A stretch of 64,000 bases of DNA from Tubulanus polymorphus (GCF_964204645.1 NC_134028.1:23720153-23784152), one strand, 5' to 3'. Shown: positions 48,831 to 61,099, numbered from the stretch's first letter. Numbers and translations are program-made. Notes: generated from the letters alone by a model not told the origin.

Positions 48831-50970
48831 ATGAGCTGGAAGCTGATAGGTCTTATTGCATCATTCATAACCATCGTACATATTCAAGGTTTAAGTAAGT
48901 AGGCTACCGTGGTCGCGTTCGACGTATTTACTCGATATTTTCAGGAACTTTTTTGGTCGAAAGCCGGGTCAGGACAAAACCTGGGCTAGTAAAATAAAAC
49001 AACTTTACAGTTGCTAGCCGCCATCTTTTCTCTTTTTTTTGTGTTTTTTCATACTTATTGGTCCAGATGGATTTTAACCGTTTAAGAGACATTTAAACCG
49101 TGCGAATCTCTAGTTTTCAGTTAGATTCAGTCTCACATTTGCAGCAATGCGACATGAGCGCGAAAGAGATATAAAGTGAAAATGAAAAAGTAACATCCAT
49201 ATACTGAAATACACGCATAGAAAACAGAGCCGAAACTCGAATGACAAAAGTCGCACTGCAGTTAAAAAGCAATAGAATGAAAACTTTGCAATATAACGTT
49301 GAAATTCTAATTTCACTTAAAAAAGGGTATTTATGCGAACAGTTGCTGAAATTTTTGAATTTTTGATTTAAACATCTTTTAAAAAAATAACGAACATCAA
49401 AGTTGTCTAATTTTAAGATTAGACAACTTTAACTTAATCTTTATTTTTTGTACATTACGAGCCGATGTTGCAATGACTAGATCCATTCTGTTTGCTCTTC
49501 TCTCATTACGACTTTCATTCAACTTCTGACTCTTTTTTCCAAGCGTATTTCATGCACTTCAAGCTGGTTCGACGAGGAAAATGGATGGTGGCCAGACTTA
49601 TCGCTCGGATTCTTGCGAACTCCTTTAATGTAAAAAAATATCAATTAATGGTTTTGTATCTATATTCATTTCAAGCTTTGCGAAACGTCGCTTCGAATAA
49701 ACCGGCATACCAAAGTACCACCCTCAGTGTAACGGTTGGGACCGGGGTAGCGCAAAATGCTGTTGATGGCAATACCAACACTCGGTTTCTTGCTGGTACA
49801 TGTAGCCACACGGCCATAGCATCTCCCGGAGCTCCCTGGTGGATGGTCGATTTACAGGCTGTTTATGAAGTTAAGGCTGTTACGTTGCTGAATAGAGGAG
49901 ATTGTTGTGGTATGTAATCCGATATGAAATTCAGGCATAATATAAACTGACTTAATACTGTAATGCGCGAACAAACTACAGCGCGATAAAGTGCTGCTAG
50001 ATTCAGATTGGCTTCAAATTTGCACACATAATCTATTTTTGAATTTAATGAAGACAAATTAAATGCTTTCAATTAGGGAAATGTGGCAGTCATTTGTTTA
50101 TCGTTTGTGTATTACGAATTAATTCAAAAAGGTCGATGTGGATGTTTTATTCAGTTTGATTTAAATCTATCGTCAAAATGAATCGATATTCTATAGACTT
50201 TTTGCGTTGCATAGCAAAAATAGTTAGTGATGATAAATAATCATTGTGGATTCTATTTTTGTCTACAGCCGAGCGACTCGGGAACTTTAAGATTATTGTA
50301 TCTAGAGAAATCGTTACGAGTAATTTAGAACACGTTGACCCGTCCTCCGTCTGCGCGTTTCAAAATGAATCTATGAAAGCGAGTGAAAAGAAAAAATTTG
50401 ACTGTACAATAACCGGACGCTATGTAACTGTCACAAAACCCGAAGGTTCAGAATTGACTCTCTGCGAGGTCTACGTCTGGGCCAGTGACGGTAAAGTATC
50501 ATTGAATGCAATTGACAAACTGATAGAAAATACATTCAATTCTGACGAGTTTTGTTATAAAAGTGAATTTTTTTTTTCAGAGCCTTTGTCGCTGTATTCC
50601 ACTGAAGGTACATTCAATCTGATATGTTGTAAAAATCTTGTTTCTGTTTTAACGTGGTGCAACATTTTCAAAGTATTTTTGAAATGTTTGTCTCTCGTCA
50701 AGTTGCAGGAATAAATCATTCATCATTGGTTTTGCTATTTCAGATACGTATGAGATATACACACACGTTGACGTTATTGAACCTGAACCCTACTCTGTAA
50801 TGGCGAACCCACGTGACGACTGTGTTTTCAAGTGTAACGTGGATAAACGTTGCGAGTCTGCGCTCGTGAAAGACAACTGGTGTAGACTTTATTCCAGTTC
50901 CGTTAAAATCAAAAATATCGCTTCATCAAACGGAATATTATACACGACACTAACACCGATTATATTGTAA
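48831..50970 (+). CDS. F-type lectin with PAN/apple-like C-terminal domain, copy A
   Basis: Five exons, 48831-48894, 49676-49909, 50269-50490, 50581-50607 and 50744-50970, all phase 1, give 257 residues. Exon 1 is a signal peptide (MSWKLIGLIASFITIVHIQG). Exons 2-3 encode an F-type (fucolectin, F5/8C-like) domain: LRNVASNKPAYQST, AVDGN, PWWMVDL, RYVTV and LTLCEVYVW. The canonical fucose-binding motif RxDx4R is intact across the exon 2/3 junction (RGDCC then AER), including the vicinal Cys pair. Exon 4 is a 27-nt microexon. Exon 5 is a short Cys-rich PAN/apple-like module (DDCVFKCNVDKRCESA, NWCRLY). F-type lectins bind fucosylated glycans in fertilisation and innate immunity. Upstream promoter unclear. 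Confidence 0.88.
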
Positions 50971-51898
50971 ATCATTTCGGGAGACTGTTTGCCGGCCAAT
51001 TCAATCCAATTCAATTATCGATATATTCAGATCCGAAATAATTTTATTGATCCTTGATATTATGTAATTTATATGATATTATTTATTGTCGAAAATGTTA
51101 AGCAATGTATATGTTATTTTTCAAGGCGTCAAGAAACTTTCAAGCTTTTTCATACCGTTCTCCACTGCATATTAACATAAGTGTATACATCATTCGATGA
51201 CATTTCGCTAGAATGTTGTTTAAAAAGGTGGTTAATTTTCAAGCCAGACTTAAATTTTAAAGTCGAGATCTTCTTACAATTCCTAATCGCACTCTAATAA
51301 TCAGGAAAGGTGCAATTACATTGGTTACAATTTGATTTTTGGGTTTAAAATTAAAAATAGAACAACAAAAAAATATGGACACACTATAACTCACAACTGT
51401 GGAACTGACTCTGTTGCTATTTTCTATTAACACGAACATTTTCTATACTTAAAAATAAACAATTCCGTCATTGTAACGTATGTAGTTATATTCTAAGGTC
51501 CCTTGTTGAGCTCTTACCTAGCGTGCTCAGGAGAAAGTCTTGCGGGTGCATATAGGGTTATTCATTCTGATTCAGTCGAAATGTTGCATTGATCCTGATA
51601 TTTTTATCAGTTTAAAACTCTTTACAATCCGCACGTAAGTTACTCACATATTTTTTCGTGCAAAGACGCAAATTCTCGGCTGAGATGGTGTTGGACGCCA
51701 CCTTAAATATTTTTCATATGATCAGCACCACAACAAGAGATGCGAACTGATGAACTGGATCCAGGACCCTACAGGAAAGTTGTTGCATGATTGACGTATT
51801 CTAACGTTTAGAGTCTGCTAACTAGGACGCTAAAATAACGACCTTGAATATGAAAAAAATTATGACCTTATCATTAGAGATTATTTGTCGCCTGGAGA

Positions 51899-51906
51899 TA
51901 TAAATA
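51899..51906 (+). promoter_or_regulatory. TATA box, lectin copy B
   Basis: TATAAATA 136 bp upstream of the copy B ATG, in a block (CCTGGAGATATAAATAATAA) conserved at copies C (59138) and D (62027) but not evident at copy A. Confidence 0.6.
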
Positions 51907-52034
51907 ATAAAACACCTTTTTGGTAGCGACATCGGTTTCCTTTGAGTAGATCATGTCAGTTAAGAAGCCGTTACATAAACATGTTCGTTACATAAACAGC
52001 TCGAAGCCGTTGATGTGTCTAGGGAAGCGACACA

Positions 52035-55000
52035 ATGAGCGGGAATACAGAAATGTGTATAATTCTTTCATGCACGATAATCGTATACATACAAGGTTTA
52101 AGTAAGTACCAGCTGCATGTTCACATTAGATTTCCAAAAAAGATTGTTTTTGTAGAAAAAAAAATGATGATGAAATTTGCATTGCATAGATCTATAAATT
52201 GCAAGGGCTGGATCCTTCATAGCCATAAAGTGCGCTTAAAATGTATCGACTTATTACCTTTTATGTATGTATAGCTTATGAAAAAATGAGCATCCTACAC
52301 TCTTAGAACAAAGGGTTCTACCGTAGAACCTTTAGGGGTTCTTGGGCTTGCCTCCCAGGGAGAACCCCTGAAGGTTCTTCAAAGAACCTTTTTTGTAGGG
52401 TTCCTTGAAGAACCCCTGGTAAAGGTTCTTTGAAGAACCATTTCGTATAAAGGGTTCTTGTTAGAACCCTTTCAATATTGTCAAATGGTTCTTGACAGGG
52501 TTCTTGGGAGAACCATTTAAAGGTAATTTATTTTTAGGGTTCCTCATTCATTTTTTGACTGCTCAATCTGTTCATGATTTGTCCATCCTCTGTTATGTTT
52601 GACTGCTCCCTTAATCCTCATGTGGATAAAAAAACTGATGATAAGAATCGCATAAAATTAACATCATATAAACCTTTTTTATTATAAAATCTCATGAATT
52701 GAAATATTAATGATAAATATATTTACAATAAATGATACAAAAATAGTTTCACTAATTGGTTACATGTACAATAAGATTGAAAGATGGAGAATTTTTTTCA
52801 TTGCGCTAATCGCTTGGTATCTTAAATCGGTTGGGATTTTTTCGACACTAAGTCTAAAACATAATGTTTCGAGAATATCAAAGTTTTTAAAAAGTTAGTG
52901 GTATAAGATGTAAGATGATATGCTAAACGTATAATAGGCCGACTTATGGCAGGCCACTCCGCTTATTAAGAATCTGTCCACTTTCAATTAACTATAAGCC
53001 ATCTTCTTACATATGTTTGTTTCAACGCGCTGCCACCCTCGCAACCTTTCAACCGCAGCGTCCGGATTATAGTCGTATATTTCCTGAAATATAAATAACA
53101 TTGAGAACAATTAATGGTGTAATAAAATCGATTATGTTTTGCAATAATGCACACTGCAAGTAAATCTAAACACTTTCTTGTATTACATGCATAAGTTCCA
53201 AATACATTTATCAGTAGAAAAGACAAACGGTTAAAGTTAACAGTGGGATTAGATTCAGAAAAATACAAACCTTTTTAATGGTTTTCAGGTCTTTCGCATC
53301 CTCTCTCAAAATCCCTGGTAATACGTGAAGCTCTGCTGTTCTCATCATATCTGAAAACCAGTGAATATGTAGATTGAAAATGATTATCTTCTATCAAAAT
53401 ACAGTCAGACAGTAAAGGCTCATTGAGTCAAGATTTACTAACCTGTTTCTGCAATTTCGCTGCTTCGAAGGAAGGAAGCGACACGATTGCCATATGTACA
53501 GACTTCGTACATTTCTATAATTCTTTCCGCCATAGGTCCGAGATTGGAAAAACATCTTTTGCACCGCGGTCTCACAATATGGTCAACTTCCATGGAACAA
53601 TTTCTATAATACAAAAGTAATGGGAAAGTTTTAAATAATAATTATGGCTGATCTGATTCCGAGTCACTCCGGCTTTATGGCCTATATTTCATATATTTCA
53701 AATATCACAAATGTTATATACATTCATTGAATACAACTTACCAGAATTAATTCACATTTCCAAGCTCCAGATATTCATCTTACAAAACAACGAAAAGAAC
53801 GAGTCGATATAGTTTAGTTTAGTTTAGTTTATTGCTCCAAAAAAGATATACAATTTTTCCGAGCATAACAAAATAGTATGAATAGTATAAATATAAAAGC
53901 TAGCAAATTTATACATATTAATAGCCCTAGCTATAACAACCGTGTAGCAGTCGTAATGTATTTAGATAGACTGTAATACAGGTTTTCATTACTGAGCAAT
54001 TGCTTGAATTTATAATGATTTGCGCCAATTCTATATATCTGTTAGGTATATACAAAATTCTAAAAGCGTTGAAAAATTCGCACTTCAGTATGAAATGATA
54101 TTCGTCCCCAATAGTATTCTCGTTACATTTATTACAAACTCGTTCGTTCCGTGGTTTGTTTTCATATCTACCAGTCTCTATTGGTAATTTATGGTTGGAA
54201 CATCTAAATCTACATAGTGAGATTCTTAAACTTCGTGGTAGTGATGAAAGATATTTTTCTTGTCCCCAATCAGTTTTAAATATTCTATACGTATCTAATT
54301 TAGAGGATAGTACCATCGATCCATGCCATGTCTGTTTAAATTGATCTTCCAATCTAAGTTTTACGAGTTCCCCAAGGTAGGGAATATTCGGAAAAGTTTG
54401 TTCCAACCATATATTACCAAGACCACAATTCTGTAAGATTGATTTGATACAGGATATCCATTTACTTTGCGAACCATTTAAATGACTATTATAAAGAATG
54501 CGGTACATTTTACCAGAGTATGTCTCTTCATGCAGGATCAAGTGTCCCCAAAATTTTACCATACGAACTTTGATACGAATTTCAAATGGAAACCTTCCTG
54601 TCTCACCGTATATCATCAAATTTGGTGTTGACCTCTTGAGGCTTAGCAGATATTTACAAAATGTTAAATGAATTTTTTCAATAACATCAAAATTTCCAAA
54701 GCCCCACACCTCACAACCAAATGTTAAAATCGATCCAACCATTGCGTCAAAGACTTGGAAAGCAGTATCAAAGTCAAGAGAAAAATGTTGAACTTTCTTA
54801 AGAACAAATATAAGCGCCTTCTTTGCGTGTTCACAAATCAGCTTTTTACATTTTGCAAAGTTTCCTGTATAATTAAAAAGCACACCTAAATATTTAAATT
54901 CAGATACAGTTTCGATTAATACTCCATCGATATTAAATACGGGTTGTCTAATAGACTTCCTTTTTTTCGAATACAATGGCTTTAGTTTTACTAATATTGA

Positions 55001-58000
55001 TTACTAATTTCCACCTTTTACAATAAGCGACCAACATATCGAGGTTTTTCTGAAGTGCACTTGCACTATCGGCCAATAAGATCGTATCATCTGCGTACAG
55101 CAGAACTAGTAGCTGAACCCATAGATCTTCGTTTTCGAAGGGAGATGAAATCCCTTGACAACCACTTTCAATTAATGAAGCCTCAAGGTCATTGACAAAT
55201 ATAGAAAAAAGCACTGGCGATAAATTTTCCCCTTGTCTCAATCCTATGTTACTAAGAAAACAACCTGAGGATTGACCCTGCACGTGAACCATGGATTTGA
55301 TATGTTTATACATATTATGAATTACGTTTAGGATATTTCCGGTGATACCTGTTGAGATAAGTTTGTGCCACAGTGCCTTTCGCCATATTGTATCAAATGC
55401 CTTTTGGTAGTCAATAAAAATACAATAGAGCTTTCGCTTCTTACTAAAAAGGGTGTCAATTACTGAGTGAAGGGTGAAAATGTGATCCAAAATGCTATGA
55501 TTTTTTCGAAATCCGGCTTGATTTCTATTCAGGAGTTCATTTGATTCAAGAAATTCATGGAGACGATCGTTTAATATACTTGTGAATAACTTACTAATAC
55601 AACTCAGTAATGTGATTCCCCGATAATTGTCCGGATCACGTGGCTCGCCTTTGTTCTTAAAAATAGGTGTAACTTTACCAATTGTCCAGTTCTCAGGGAT
55701 AATCCCAGTTTCCAGGACCTTATTAAAGAGATTGACTAAAGTGGGCATTATTATATCTTCAGAGGTTTTAAGGAATTCGTTCAGTATCTCGTCACATCCA
55801 GGTGCCTTGTTATTCTTAAGTTTCTTATACTATATGCACTATGCACTGAGCGAAGTTTGTATGAGTCGTGGTGGCAGATAATTATACAACAGTTAGTTGC
55901 ATGAACAAAGGAATAATTGCCTGATCATGTACACATGGCCCTATAGGCACGAAACTACAATAGCATGATACTTATTAGGCCCAAAGCATTACGTTACTTT
56001 GAATTTCCACTATACTCTATGTTTTTATTCAACAAAAAATGTACAAAGACTTCGACTGAATGTTTTGATAGAAATTGAGCCGAAAATACACACAATTCTC
56101 ATTTTTGAGTTGCATTAGAACTTTGGATTTACTAGTTCTTTTTAAACTGCACAGTCCATTCAGAAACGCCTAGAGTTTAGAAGAGTTTAATTGTTTTTTT
56201 AAAGCATTAAAAAGCATTGTTCTTTTTTCTGCCGTCTCTCCATAAAACCTAGTCGATGTCTCAGACTAGCAAATCAAGTTATTCAGTCTCTACATATTAT
56301 TATCAGTCGATGTCGCAGACTAGCAAATCAAGTTATTCAGTCTCTACATATTATTATCAGTCGATGTCGCAGACTAGCAAATCAAGTTATTCAGTCTCTA
56401 CATATTATTATCACACGTTAAAGGCGTTCACCACTGATTTTAAACATACGACTTTTTAAATCTTAAAGAACGAATTAAAATAAAGGTTCATTAATTTTAA
56501 AAATGCATCCTTGTCGCACACGGTCACCATTTTTTAAATATTGTGATGATACATAGTAAATTGTTTTCAAAGTTAACCCAATTCTAATTTCCAGTCAAAA
56601 TGTTTTGTATATAACCTACACCACATAGAAAATCAGTTATATTCATCAGCTATACTAATTATTCCCTGTTGCAGGTCTACTTAATTCTTAATTGACAATT
56701 GTGACCACATTAGGGTTCTTATAAGAACCCTTATGTCTCGAAGAACCCCAATCTACATTCCATATTGTTGAAACACCTTAAAGCCTCACCAAGAACCCCA
56801 AGGTTCTTCGAAGAACCCCCGAAGAACCATTTGTTCTAAGAGTGTATGATCATTTCACGCCGGTAGCCATATTTTTCATACTCTTCTCGCCGGCTAAAGA
56901 GAATTTTGAAAAAAATTGTATGTTCACTATTGTCATCGTATGTACAATTTTGCATCTATATTAAATTCAAGCTTTACGAAACGTCGCTTTAAACAAACCG
57001 GCAAACCAGAGTACCACCCGTACACATGATAGCTTCGGGTCTGCGGGAAATGCTATTGACGGTAATACTGATACGAGATATCACTCCGGTGGTTGTAGTC
57101 ACACCGCAGCATCAGTTCCCGGGGCTCCCTGGTGGATGGTTGATTTACAGGCTGTTTACGAAGTCAAGGCTGTTACGTTGTTGAATAGAGATAAAGCTCG
57201 TAAGTTATTTGAAATGAAATATGCAAAAATTTCTGAAAATCATGTAATTACATTTAACAGATCACGAGAAAGTTTATACAGCGGTAGAAAGTGTTGAATA
57301 ATTGCTTAAAACTTTGTTCATTTTGAAAGTGAGGAAAGAAAATAATTGATTTCACTAATAGGGTGAAATCGTTAATAAGGTCCACCAAAAACACATTTAT
57401 AATTGTTTGTATCATGTCGGATATTCGCATTGTTTTGAATCCGGTACATTAAACTGGCCATAACTAGACTCTATTTGTTAATCGAATATTTCCATAAATT
57501 TTTTTAGCCGAGCGACTTGGAAACTTTACGATTATTGTATCTAGGGATAGCGTTACGAGTAATCTAGAACACGTTGACCAGTCCTCCGTCTGCGCGTTTC
57601 AAAGTGAACCTATAAAAGCGAGTGAAATGAAACAATTTGACTGTACAATGACCGGACGCTATGTAACTGTCACAAAACCCGAAGGTTCAGCATTGACTCT
57701 CTGCGAGGTCTACGTCTGGGCCAGTGACGGTAAAGTATCATTGAATGCAATTGACAAACTGATAGAAAATACATTCAATTCTGACGAGTTTTGTTATAAA
57801 AGTGAATCTATTTTTTCAGAGCCTTTGTCGCTGTATTCCACTGAAGGTACATTCAATCTGATATGTTGTAAAAATCTTGTTTCTGTTTTAACGTGGTGCA
57901 ACATTTTCAAAGTATTTTTGAAATGTTTGTCTCTCGTCAAGTTGCAGGAATAAATCATTCATCATTGGTTTTACTATTTCAGATACGTATGAGATATACA

Positions 58001-58209
58001 CACACGTTGACGTTATTGAACCTGAACCCTACTCTGTAATGGCGAACCCACGTGACGACTGTGTTTTCAAGTGTAACGTGGATAAACGTTGTGAGTCTGC
58101 GCTCGTGAAAGACAACTGGTGTAGACTTTATTGCGGTTCCGTTAAAATCAAAAACATCGCTTCATCAAACGGAATATTATACGCGACACTAACACCGACC
58201 ATATTGTAA
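52035..58209 (+). CDS. F-type lectin with PAN/apple-like domain, copy B (intron 1 carries a TE)
   Basis: Exons 52035-52101 (signal peptide MSGNTEMCIILSCTIIVYIQ), 56972-57199, 57508-57729, 57820-57846 and 57983-58209, all phase 1. Lectin core as in copy A (AIDGNTDTRYHSGGCSH, PWWMVDL, LTLCEVYVW). The fucose motif region reads NRDKAPER: one residue shorter, without the Asp in its normal place and without the Cys pair, so canonical fucose binding is probably lost or changed. Exon 5 has an extra Cys (LYCGS instead of LYSSS). Intron 1 is 4.9 kb because of a TIR element with a nested LINE. The frame is intact; whether the long intron is spliced efficiently is unknown. Confidence 0.82.
52988..53593 (-). 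CDS. small spliced gene carried inside the TIR element, unrecognised
   Basis: Minus-strand exons 53593-53443, 53350-53271 and 53083-52988 join in phases 1 and 0 to give 108 residues starting MEVDHIVRPRCKRCF and ending CKKMAYS. Borders are canonical (CAG|GTTAGT, TTTTCAG, AAG|GTTTGT, TTTCAG). The N-terminus has a CxxC; the rest is charged and helical. A likely 5'-UTR exon ends at a donor near 53741 and is cut upstream by the LINE. Not transposase-like; a captured host gene fragment or element-specific accessory protein is possible. Function unknown. Confidence 0.5.
53809..55830 (-). mobile_element. 5'-truncated LINE (non-LTR retrotransposon) nested in the TIR element
   Basis: On the minus strand the reverse-transcriptase part runs from about 55830 to 54948: NKAPGCDEI, QAGFRKNHS, DYQKAFD, GLRQGENLSP and the catalytic YADDT. 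A second frame (54976-53927) continues with FKYLGV, a CEVWGFG segment and a terminal GDEYHFILKC zinc-knuckle-like motif. The frames are separated by a frameshift at a poly-T tract near 54960. The 3' end has a tail of (TTTAG)n seen from the plus strand (53809-53830). The endonuclease is absent, so it is a dead copy. The 31.98-kb remnant is a relative. Confidence 0.85.
56253..56414. repeat. 3 x 54-bp tandem repeat
   Basis: Three nearly identical 54-bp units (TCGATGTC...TATTATCAG) inside the TIR element. Because 54 is a multiple of three the frame stays open, giving an 18-residue Ser/Tyr-rich repeat; I see no other sign of coding. Confidence 0.85.
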
Positions 58210-59262
58210 ATCATTTTGGGAGACTGCTGTTTGCCGGTCAATTCAATCCAATTCAATTATCGATATATTCAGATCCGAAATAATTTTATTGATCCTTGAT
58301 ATTACGTAATTTATATGATATTATTTATTGTCGAAAATGTTAAGCAATGTATATGTTATTTTTCAAGGCGTCAAGAAACTTTCAAGATTTTTCATAACGT
58401 TCTCCACTGCATATTAACATAAATGTATACATCATTCGATGACATTTCGCTAAAATGTTGTTTAAAAAGGTGGTAAATTTTCAAGCCAGACTTAAATTTT
58501 AAAGTCGAGATCTTCTTACAATTCCTATCGCACTCTAATAATCAGGAAAGGCGCAATTACATTGGTTACAATTTGATTTTTGGGTTTAAAATTAAAAATG
58601 AACAACAAAAGAATATGGACACACTAAACTCACAACTGTGGAACTGACTCTGTTGATATTTTCTATTAACACGAACATTTTCGATACTTTATGAAATAAA
58701 CAATTCCGTCATTGTAACGTATGTAGTTATATTCTAAGGTCCCTTGTTGAGCTCTTACCTCGCGTGCTCAGGAGAAAGTCTTGCGGGTGCATATAGGGTT
58801 ATTCATTCTGATTCAGTCGAAATGTTGCATTGATCCTGATATTTTTTATCAGTTTAAAACTCTTTACAATCCGCACGTAAGTTACTCGCATATTTTTGGT
58901 GCAAAGACGCAAATTCTCGGCTGAGATGGTGTTGGACGCCACCTTGAATATTTTCATACGATCAGAACAACTACAAGAGATGCGAACTGATGAACTGGAT
59001 CCAGGACCCTACTGGAAAGTTGTTGCATGATTGACGTATTCTAACGTTTAGAGTCTGCTAACTAGGACGCGAAAAAACGACCTTGAATATGAAAAAATGT
59101 ATGACCTTATCATTAAAGTTTATTTGTCGCCTGGAGATATAAATAATAAAACACTTTTTTGGTAGCGATATCGGTTTCCTTTGAGTAGATCATTTCAGTT
59201 ATGAAGCCAATCGTTACATGAACAGCTCGAAGCCGTTGGTGTGTCTAGAGGGAAGCGACACA
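58210..59262. other. 3' flank of lectin B and promoter region of lectin C
   Basis: Homologous to 50971-52034 and 61100-62161 but more diverged from both than those are from each other. Includes the TATAAATA at 59138. Confidence 0.7.
59138..59145 (+). promoter_or_regulatory. TATA box, lectin copy C
   Basis: TATAAATA 125 bp upstream of the copy C ATG, in the same conserved block as copies B and D. Confidence 0.6.
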
Positions 59263-61099
59263 ATGTGCGGGAATACAGAAATGTGTATAATTCTTTCATG
59301 CACGATAATCGTATACATACAAGGTTTAAGTTAGTACCAGCTGCATGTTCACATTAGATTTCCAAAAAAGATTGCTTATGTAGAAAAAAAATGATGATGA
59401 TTTTCATTGAATAGATCTATAAATTGCTAGGGCTGGATCCTTCATAGCCATAGAGTGCGCTTAAAATGTATCGATTTATTACCTTTTATGTATGTATAGC
59501 TTATGAAAAAATGAGCATCCTATGATCATTTCACGCCGGTAGCCATATTTTTCATACTTTTCTCGCCGACTAAAAAGAATTTTGAAAAAAAATGTATGTT
59601 CACTATTGTCATCGTACGGAAGCCCCTAGGTGACATATGAGATAATTTTTTTCATAATTTCGACTTATTAAGTCGAATTTCGACATAATAAGTCGAATTT
59701 CGACTTAATAAGTCGAATTTCGACATAATAAGTCGAATTTCGTGTTAATTAAGTCGAATTTCGACTTAATAAGTCGAAATTGTGAAAAAAACTTTCTCGT
59801 ATGTCACCTAGGGGCTTCCGTATCATCGTATGTACAATTTTGCATCTATATTAAATTCAAGCATTGCGAAACGTCGCTTTAAACAAACCGGCAAACCAGA
59901 GTACCACCCGTACAGAAGATAGCTTCGGGTCTGCGGGAAATGCTATTGACGGTAATACTGATACGAGATATTACTCCGGTGGTTGTAGTCACACCGCAGC
60001 ATCAGTTCCCGGGGCTCCCTGGTGGATGGTTGATTTACAGGCTGTTTACGAAGTCAAGGCTGTTACGTTGTTGAATAGAGATAAAGCTCGTAAGTTATTT
60101 GAAATGAAATATGCGAAAATTTCTGAAAATCATGTAATTACATTTAACAGATCACGAGAAAGTTTATACAGCGGTAGAAAGTGTTGAATAATTGCTTAAA
60201 ACTTTGTTCATTTTGAAAGTGAGGAAAGAAAATAATTGATTTCACTAATAGGGCGAAAACGTTAATAAGGTCCACCAAAAACACATTTATAATTGTTTGT
60301 ATCATGTCGGATATTCGCATTGTTTTGAATCCGGTACATTAAACGGGCCATAACTAGACTCTATTTGTTAATCGAATATTTCCATAAATTTTTTTAGCCG
60401 AGCGACTTGGAAACTTTACGATTATTGTATCTAGGGATAGCGTTACGAGTAATTTAGAACACGTTGACCCGTCCTCCGTCTGCGCGTTTCAAAGTGAACC
60501 TATAAAAGCGAGTGAAATGAAACAATTTGACTGTACAATGACCGGACGCTATGTAACTGTCACAAAACCCGAAGGTTCAGAATTGACTCTCTGCGAGGTC
60601 TACGTCTGGGCCAGTGACGGTAAAGTATCATTGAATGCAATTGACAAACTGATAGAAAATACATTCAATTCTGACGAGTTTTGTTATAAAAGTGAATTTT
60701 TTTTTTCAGAGCCTTTGTCGCTGTATTCCACTGAAGGTACATTCAATCTGATATGTTGTAAAAATCTTGTTTCTGTTTTAACGTGGTGCAACATTTTCAA
60801 AGTATTTTTGAAATGTTTGTCTCTCGTCAAGTTGCAGGAATAAATCATTCATCATTGGTTTTGCTATTTCAGATACGTATGAGATATACACACACGTTGA
60901 CGTTATTGAACCTGAACCCTACTCTGTAATGGCGAACCCACGTGACGACTGTGTTTTCAAGTGTAACGTGGATAAACGTTGCGAGTCTGCGCTCGTGAAA
61001 GACAACTGGTGTAGACTTTATTCCAGTTCCGTTAAAATAAAAAATATCGCTTCATCAAACGGAATATTATACACGACACTAACACCGACCATATTGTAA
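59263..61099 (+). CDS. F-type lectin with PAN/apple-like domain, copy C (chimeric)
   Basis: Exons 59263-59329, 59862-60089, 60398-60619, 60710-60736 and 60873-61099, all phase 1. The signal exon starts MCGNTEM (Ser2 changed to Cys), and its donor is GTTAGT instead of GTAAGT as in B and D, a weaker but usable site. Exons 1-2 and the first two thirds of exon 3 are B-like (NRDKAPER); from late exon 3 onward the gene is A-like (GSELTLC, LYSSS). It lacks the TIR element and keeps its empty target site at 59521. Intron 1 contains a separate palindromic MITE. Confidence 0.84.
59615..59822. mobile_element. 208-bp palindromic MITE in lectin C intron 1
   Basis: TIRs TACGGAAGCCCCTAGGTGAC and complement. 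The interior is built of repeated TTCGACTTAATAAGTCGAA palindromes. Flanked by TCATCG on both sides; the matching site in copy B (TGTCATCGTATG) has a single copy, confirming insertion. No coding capacity. Confidence 0.85.

Larger units (their letters stand above)
50417..53870 (+). repeat. segmental duplication, left copy
   Basis: Nearly identical to 60546-64000 at an offset of 10,127-10,129 bp. It covers the end of lectin exon 3, exons 4-5 and 3' flank of copy A, the promoter and signal exon of copy B, and the left part of the TIR element. In the last 1.5 kb I find only a few single-base or homopolymer differences. Confidence 0.9.
52298..56844. mobile_element. TIR DNA element with TA target duplication, in lectin copy B intron 1
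   Basis: The ends are inverted: CACTCTTAGAACAAAGGGTTCT at the left and the complement ACCATTTGTTCTAAGAGTG at the right, flanked by TA on both sides. Copy C has the empty site (CATCCTATGATC, TA at 59521), which defines the borders exactly. Many subterminal GGTTCTT/AAGAACC words are present. Without the nested LINE it is about 2.5 kb. No transposase is seen; it carries a small spliced minus-strand gene and a 3x54-bp repeat. The TA duplication suggests a Tc1/mariner-type mobiliser, by inference. Confidence 0.85.

Noticed and set aside
50491-50714. Open frame continuing from lectin exon 3 to 50714 (and its equivalents at 57730-57953 and 60620-60843)
   Set aside because: It reads through an intron with a canonical GTAAAG donor. 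Phase-matched exons 4 and 5 follow, and the read-through tail has no domain.
53423-53620. Plus-strand frames at 53423-53620 and 63551-63748
   Set aside because: Antisense shadows of the spliced minus-strand gene in the TIR element.
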